Shown here in pieces: positions 58,099-64,000 of a stretch of 64,000 bases of DNA (positions within the stretch are counted from its first letter, which is position 1; every line of letters begins with the position of its first letter). The stretch comes from Adiantum capillus-veneris (taxonomy: Eukaryota; Streptophyta; Polypodiopsida; Polypodiales; Pteridaceae): assembly GCA_014529385.2 (NCBI GenBank), contig CM043960.1, positions 116,630,043-116,694,042 on the forward strand. The letters are read 5' to 3'. The notes under the pieces were generated by a model, which was given only the letters and a program-made list of their open reading frames with translations, did not search any database and had not been told where the DNA came from. A program made the position numbers and the translations under genes.

Positions 58099-58580
58099 TG
58101 TTTTAGGGCATAACTACTCCCCTGTTCATGCTCGCAAGCACGACACAGACAACATACTTATCATCCGATGACACGACTAACCCGTAGGTGCACGTAGGCA
58201 ATCTCGTTACCTTGTCAGGCTGAGACCAATCTACACATACGCACTTTCATGATGCATCAATCACTAACCCTAGTAGAATGCAACCCACTCTATCCCTAAA
58301 CGCTCACAACACCGTTTACACTTCCAATGAACTCGAAATGGCATCAAACATACTAGGCACCATCCTCTCCATAAGATATACTTACCTATAAGTCTAATCT
58401 CACCAGATTTGAACCCGAGTTATCTCCATTACAGCTGCGATAGACTCATAGGTCATAATCCAAAAGTGGGCGAAAGCTAAGTCTATGAATATCTATGTGT
58501 AGCTAATCTCTTTCTCTTTCCATAGAACACTTGATTGTTGAAAACAGACACTGTTTGTGTTACTTACAAGCAAAACAAGC
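58099..58580 (-). repeat. Gypsy 2-type LTR without internal region on its left
   Basis: TGTTTTAGGGC start is preceded by GTAATGTGGC, not by a primer site, so this is a solo or 3' LTR. It ends like the 33430 LTR at ...CAAAACAAGC. Confidence 0.8.
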
Positions 58581-58584
58581 TCGA

Positions 58585-59022
58585 TGAAGGATCGATCGCG
58601 AACAGCTCAAAAATATGAATGGGTGGCGTGGGCGTGTAGCTCTTGGAGAGACTACCGCGATGATGTGGTCACGTCGTGAATCCGATGAGGGAGAAACGCG
58701 TAGCAAAGAGGATAAGACATACTCACTCTCTCTCTCTCTCTCAGACTTGTATGACACATGATTAATAATAAAAAAATGTTATCCTCCAAATGGTTCTAAG
58801 GTGACCTTTTTACTTGAGTCACCTTAGCTCAAAAATGTACATGGGTTCTCTTCCTCATAATTACAAAGTGGGAACAAATATGGGTCCTAACTGACTGATT
58901 AATCTTTACATAACCCGGACAAGTGGATCAAAATGATAAGACGTCTTTGACATAAAAATGGGAATTTGATATGCTTTACAAGATGGGCTCATTACAACAG
59001 TTGGACAAATGGGGCTCCAACA
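58585..59022 (-). repeat. Putative 3' LTR of the coiled-coil retroelement
   Basis: The minus strand starts TGTTGGAGCCCC immediately after a strong polypurine tract (59023-59033). The other edge is uncertain; TGAAGGATCG at 58585 is one candidate. Confidence 0.55.
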
Positions 59023-59033
59023 CTCCCCCCCTC
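59023..59033 (-). other. Polypurine tract
   Basis: The minus strand reads GGAGGGGGGGAG ending at a TGTTGGAG LTR start. Confidence 0.7.
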
Positions 59034-59441
59034 CTTATTCATGTCTACCACGACATGATCGTCTTTGTCTTCAGTGTCGTTGTCGTCCTTCTTGGTTTAT
59101 TTGATGTAGAAACGTATCATATCGCATAGACTCGCTTGCCATTAATGGGCCAAAAATTTTGGACTTGTACATGAAGAAGCTTGTGTAAAATGCTTCTTCG
59201 AAGGTTTGGAGATGGTAGCTTGGCAGAAACATTAGCCGTCTGAAATAGGCATACAATATTGGCTCTGTGTAGGTGGCCCACTTAGATCGTATGACAGCTC
59301 TGAGATGCTTCTTTCGGTATTCATATACTCTGAAGTCCAGCTTTCTGAGAAGACTGTGAGACAGACCAAAAAGGTTCGAGCTATTTTACATAGCATCTTG
59401 CAGGATAGGTCAGGAGAGCCTCCAAATTCTGCGATGGAGCC
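59034..59441 (-). other. 3' untranslated region of the coiled-coil retroelement
   Basis: About 400 bp between the ORF end and polypurine tract; no gene. Confidence 0.45.
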
Positions 59442-62400
59442 CTAAAGGGTTTTCACCATGTAAGAACCGGATATTCTCTCTCCCTCTGCAGGCCCTCGCA
59501 ATACTGGATAATTTAGCCATGTCGGATTTCTGCTTTGTAGTGCTTTATGCTGGCTGTAGGTGTATGTTCGGGGACTTGGGCAAAAAGTTCTGTCATTCCT
59601 CAGCTCAGGCGGTGCGTTGACTAAGTGGATCAGGTTATTAGGGTGATCCAAAAGCCATTGACGCCTCCACTTTGGCTGGATGTCTACTATCCTGTTTTGT
59701 TGTTCCCGATCCTGTAATTCTCCTTTAAACACTTGCACTTGTTCTTCTTTTGCGAGCTGCCGTTGATGTGTCAGAGTTTCGTATTTCAGCAGAGCATAGG
59801 GTAACATAGGGGCATTCCATTCCTCCCGTAGCTCTGCTGTTGTTTTGCCTGATCTGGAGAGCCCTTGTAGCATCTCCTTTTCTAGTTGCATTGCTTTGTA
59901 CCATATCATCTCTGATTGTTTTTCCATTTGCTTGGCCAGCCTCTGCTCTTCCAATCTTGTGAGTGAATCTTCGTCTATTTCTTGGTCTTTGGAGCCAGTT
60001 TGATCAGTCTGTGTATCTAGGGCCTCCTAATCATCTAATTCTTCCTTGTAGCCATCTTGACCCCCATATACTTCGGCGAGTCCAGCCAAATCCGTGGCTG
60101 CTTGCTCCAGGTGCACTCGTACCTGTCCTTGGTGTTGCCTTGCAGTTTGTAGAATTGCGATTTGCGCAACCATTGTTCTACTATTGATTTGGAGAGCTTG
60201 AAATTCCATTTCTTTTTGAGCTGCAGACTCCTCTAACTCTTTTACCCTGATGTGCAAATTTTCGTTTTCTTCCCTGAGTGTTTTGGAAACAATGCTTTCT
60301 ATTTCACTGTCAGGAGCTGGTCCTTGTTGCTGTTCACTTTGTAAGTCCGAAATTTGCCTTTGTAGTTGATCCTCTGCTCTAAGCGCACTTTCGGCTATCA
60401 TTAAGCGTTGTTTTCTTTCCAACTCCAGCTCCCTCTTCAATGCAACCACTTCTTCTTGCAGGTGGACTACCGGTGTTGTTGGTAGTGACGTTTTTTGTTT
60501 CTTAGCTCGTTCTATTTCCCTTGCTTGTATATCTGTTACTGCTCTCAAATCTTTGACTTCAAATTGTAAGTCATCGATGACGACTTGCAAACTTTTGACT
60601 GTCTCCAGCGCATCTTGCTTTTCTTTTTCCAACCTATGGATGTGTTCATCTCTGTCACTGACATCTTCAAGGAATACGTTGATTGTATCTTCACAAATGG
60701 CATTTAAATCTTCAGACTCCTGTAAATTGTCTTTGAGGAGATTTACCGTGCTTTTGAGCCCCAAGATCTCAGCATCTCTGATGCTGATCAGTTTTAGAGT
60801 GTCATCTCTTTGCTCCTGCAGTCTCATAACTTCTTGATGGGTTTTTTCTAACTTCGTTTTGTTGGACCTGTTCTGATCAGCTAATCATTGATTGTGCAAT
60901 CTTGTTCGGTTTAGTAGTGTCTCCATTGACTGCAAATCTTCATCTATAGTAGCTTCCAACTCAATTTCTTGAGAGGAGGAAGCTTTATCTTTTGTTTGAT
61001 CCACCTCCTTTTGCTTGCCTTTATCAATTTGTGATATGGTTCCAGTGTTTGGGTGACCATCTGTTCTTTCTTCTTCTTCTTCTTCATTGGGTGGTGTATG
61101 AACTCTCTCATCACGATGTGAGCTTTCTAAATGCAAAGGAGAGTCAGCAGGTGGGGTTGATTGCCTCTCACTTGTCTCTGGCCTTGGAGATGGCGGTGGT
61201 GTTTCCTGATCTCGTGAAGTTGGCCTCAACTGATCTCTCAAATTTTGGAGATCCTCCTCTTCTAGTAGCAATTCTGGTTCGTCCCTAGCATTTCTTTCTT
61301 GGATGTACCTCTCGAACCAGTCCAACTCAAAAGCTGGGTTGTTTTTATTCTTCGTTCTCAGTGTGTAAGTGCTACTAGAAGGTTTCCAAGTGGCGCCTAC
61401 ATCGCCTTGTAGAGATCTCTCAAGAACAAATCCTTCTAGCATTCTTTCCATTTTTGCTACCTTCTGCAACCTGGTGTTGTTTTCCATTTCCACTTTCCGC
61501 TTCTATAGTCGGACATCTTCCTCTTCAGTTCTTCTTTCTTCTTCCATCTTTTCTTGTGTACTTCTTGTTACTCTTTCCAGCCTGCGTCCTCCAATGGTGT
61601 TAATAGAGGCTGGTACTTTCCTTTGTGATCTGTCTTTGATATTCTCTCTTAATACCAGCCAGTCGTTCTGATGAGGAGCTGGTGGCAACTGATCTACCGC
61701 GCCTATGGCCTGGTATATTACTCTGGTTAGGACTTCTCCTCTTGCAATGTAATTTGGTCTGTCCTGCCATAGCTTTGTCACTTCTTCAAACAGATATGAT
61801 GCGTGATCTATATAGAACTCATGTGTCATTCCCATAGCCCATGTCAGTGTGGTTGAGATGCTCCCATGTGGTGTAGTGTATCTTGGCGGTCTTTTGTTGT
61901 AGCTCAACAAACACTGAGTGTAGATCTGTGTCAATTCTCTTACTTCCGGGTTTGCTATGAGTTCAAAAGAAGGTAGTTTGGACTTTTGCAAGTAGACTGT
62001 GAGGTTTTTCCTTCTTTCTCTCATGTTGGCTCCTCGGTCAGATAATTTCAATGGCTCCTTGATGATCTCTTTGGTGATCTGGATCTCCATCACTTCATTA
62101 TCCATGCCTACCACTCTGCAAGTTCCATCTTCTTGGATAGTCTCAATTAGGTGTTGTACCCTCTTGAAATCTATCCCTACTGGTGGTAGTGATACAAAGT
62201 TCCACAAGCCAACTTTTTTGAGCCATGACCTTTGCGGGGATCTTTTCAAGTAATTTTCTGCCTCCTTGGGGATCATCACTGTATCTACTAAATTTCTTTT
62301 GTCATCCACATATGAACCTTGATAGATCTGAAAGGCTGCTGCCTGTTGCACGTCTGCAGGTATCCAGGTGGCCGCTGGCTTTAGTGAATTGGGTAGAAGT

Positions 62401-62480
62401 GCATAGGGTATTGCACCTTCCGTTGCCAGGTTCTTGCCTTTTCTTTTTCCCAGAGAAGCATCCATGGATCCTGTATTCAC
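59442..62480 (-). pseudogene. Large coiled-coil gag-like ORF with three in-frame stops, no pol
   Basis: A single frame of 1,013 codons, from ATG 62480 (MNTGSMDASLGKRKGKNLAT) to 59442, is interrupted only by TAG (61503-61505), TGA (60885-60887) and TAG (60027-60029). There is no frameshift in 3 kb. Part 1 (to about residue 325) is globular (ALLPNSLKPAATWIPADVQQ, WLKKVGLWNFVSLPP, YIARGEVLTRVIYQAIGAVD). Part 2 is acidic and Pro/Ser-rich. Part 3 is a long coiled coil (LKSTVNLLKDNLQESEDLNA, ALKRELELERKQRLM). Part 4 is charged (KQMEKQSEMIWYKAMQLEKE). No zinc knuckle, protease, RT or integrase is seen. It probably gives a structural protein of a non-autonomous element; I do not recognise the family. 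Confidence 0.7.
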
Positions 62481-62762
62481 AATTAACAGTTAATGTACAA
62501 ACATAGTACTTCTCTTCTAAATTGATTACCACTTAATCATGCATCTAGATGAGCCTTTTTAATCCCAAGATGAGTTAAGGTAAAATGTTAGCAGATAGAC
62601 AAGCTCTTCCATTGTGCGACTCTGACGGCTTCAAATTAATGTTGTTGGTGAAGGAGAACAAGTCCAAATGCCTTGAAATTTTGTGTGGTGTATATTCACA
62701 GGGTATGTAAGGTCACTCTATAATCCCAAACTGAAAATCAGTTCATTTGCAACTTTTGCCCG

Positions 62763-62778
62763 GTCTATCACGATAGAC
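62763..62778. repeat. Leader palindrome, second element copy a
   Basis: GTCTATCACGATAGAC, one mismatch (CpG to CpA) from perfect. Confidence 0.95.
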
Positions 62779-63059
62779 TGACCATCTTTTGACAAGGGTC
62801 CTATTTTGCAGTTGTGCCTCCACCATTTGGTTTCTCATACCTTGCACATGATCTGATCCCAATTCCACCTCAAATGAATGTCAAGTGACCCCTTTTTGGA
62901 TCAACTCCCATTTCTCCCGATTCCTTCCAAGAGATGTTGGTCTATCTCCTTCATTTTGTGTTGTTTTGGGCTCAAACTTAGTGGGTAGTCTTGTTGCATC
63001 ATGCTGAAGCCAACTGTTAATTCAAATTTTTGGTTAGATGGCCTAGTATCACTCTGCTT

Positions 63060-63077
63060 AGTCTATCACGATAGACT
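63060..63077. repeat. Leader palindrome, second element copy b
   Basis: AGTCTATCACGATAGACT, with the same single central change. Confidence 0.95.
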
Positions 63078-63347
63078 GTAACTTAGTGTCATTTTGTCAT
63101 ATTTTGGATCTGTGATCCTCTGTCTACCTTCTCCTAGTTGATGTAAGGTTGCCTGACCTCTCACATGTGAATTTTAACTGTCTGCCCTTGAGATGTCCTG
63201 TTCTGACTCTGAGTTGTTGTCATGTCTTTCTCGGCTTGCCATATGAGTCCATCCTGTCACCAAATTTGGTGTACTGCCTTCATGTGCTTCCCCAAGTCAA
63301 TCTTGTGAAAATTTTGAAAAGTCTTTCCCCCAAATATTGTAGTAGCA

Positions 63348-63365
63348 AGTCTATCGCGATAGACT
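63348..63365. repeat. Leader palindrome, second element copy c
   Basis: AGTCTATCGCGATAGACT, perfect. Confidence 0.97.
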
Positions 63366-63485
63366 AGGTTATTTGGCCAAAAGAGATCCCTTTTGCACTT
63401 TGATTTGATAATGGTGGTCAATATTCCTTGTTAGCACCCCTCATGAAGCCAAAATCTAAATTTTACTTGTCTAATTGTAATAGCT

Positions 63486-63503
63486 AGTCTATCGCGATAG
63501 ACT
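63486..63503. repeat. Leader palindrome, second element copy d
   Basis: AGTCTATCGCGATAGACT, perfect. Confidence 0.97.
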
Positions 63504-64000
63504 GAGTACTTAGTTATTTTTACAGGTTTTTTTTTATGTTAGTTGACCACAATGGTGTTAATAGGCTCTCCTAGATACACACATCAAGTTTTAATCAATT
63601 TAAAAGAGTGTACTCCCTGTTTGCAGCACTAAGGTGGTCCTGGAGTCGAAGTAGACCACTTAGGTGATGGTCGCCGTTCCTTTTGGTCATTGTATGACTC
63701 CGGCTGTCTTTTATTTCCTTTTGACCTTCCATCAAAGCAGTCAGTTGTTGTTTTGGTGTTTACATCACCAAGAACGACCATTTGGACATCTTTCTGGCCT
63801 GTTGCTGGCATTTGCCCTAGTGGAAGAGCTTTTTCTTGAGTGGCCACATTCCATCTCGTAGTTGACCTCTTTTGGATGTACCTTGTTAAATTTGGTGTCA
63901 TTTTGTCACTTGGTCGGCCCGTTAGAGTATCGTGACGCTTTGTGCAGTTTTCGTCAGATAGGGACTTTAGGCTCCGTTTTGACGAACTTTTTCATGGTCT

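Larger units (their letters stand above)
62481..64000 (-). other. Leader of the coiled-coil retroelement with palindrome array
   Basis: No credible gene. It carries four copies of the same palindrome as the gypsy 2 leader (two with one CpG-type change) and short similar phrases, for example GCCTTGAAWTTTKGTGTG at 62671 and 32261. The 5' LTR and primer site must lie beyond 64000. Confidence 0.6.

Noticed and set aside
59442-62480. Stop codons repaired by U-to-C RNA editing
   Set aside because: That editing is known from organelles of some seed-free plants; this is nuclear transposon DNA and simple deamination explains the changes.

Overview
The window is repeat-rich nuclear DNA of a land plant. 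It holds Ty1-copia elements with initiator-Met tRNA primer sites, Ty3-gypsy elements including a dual-RNase-H lineage and a chromodomain lineage, L1-type LINEs, a foldback MITE, and very long GA/CT/CA/AT microsatellites. I see no operon structure, rRNA gene, CRISPR array or clear host housekeeping gene. A Replitron-like HUH endonuclease gene near 2-3 kb would fit a seed-free plant (fern, lycophyte or bryophyte), but that placement is weak.

Layout. 1-13.6 kb: mostly non-coding. It contains a spliced, frameshifted Replitron-like HUH gene (minus strand, 2.0-3.0 kb), many microsatellites, a complete 1.8-kb coding-poor LTR element with target duplication ATTTT (8133-9941), an inverted-repeat element and an unidentified spliced gene relic (10.6-12.3 kb). 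13.7-38.0 kb: a nest. A copia 5' half (13668-15540, plus) abuts a truncated dual-RNase-H gypsy element (15541-20215, minus). A second gypsy element (about 22885-33912, minus, primer site matching tRNA-Asp) is split by another copia 5' half (24684-26587, minus). A copia 3' part (33916-37984, plus) closes the nest. The outermost copia LTRs are flanked by the same 5-bp ATTGT. 39.2-41.4 kb: an internally deleted chromovirus. 41.9-42.4 kb: a 453-bp foldback MITE. 43.7-51.8 kb: LINEs, two of them short 5'-truncated insertions with clear target duplications; the largest is split by a complete non-autonomous copia element (46019-49601, target duplication AAGTT). 50.6-58.6 kb: a tandem segmental duplication with a 3.76-kb period. 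58.6-64.0 kb: a minus-strand retroelement whose only coding region is a ~1,012-codon coiled-coil-rich frame broken by three in-frame stops, with no visible pol.

Most interesting: (i) the HUH/Y1 gene; (ii) an 18-bp perfect palindrome, AGTCTATCGCGATAGACT, repeated about every 300 bp in the 5' leaders of two different retroelements (three and four copies) although the sequence around it has diverged; (iii) the coiled-coil retroelement that shares this leader signal; (iv) widespread CAG-to-TAG nonsense changes consistent with deamination of CHG-methylated cytosines. Almost every coding region is defective, so the genes do not form a working pathway. The relations are those of autonomous elements, parasitic non-autonomous partners and nested decay.
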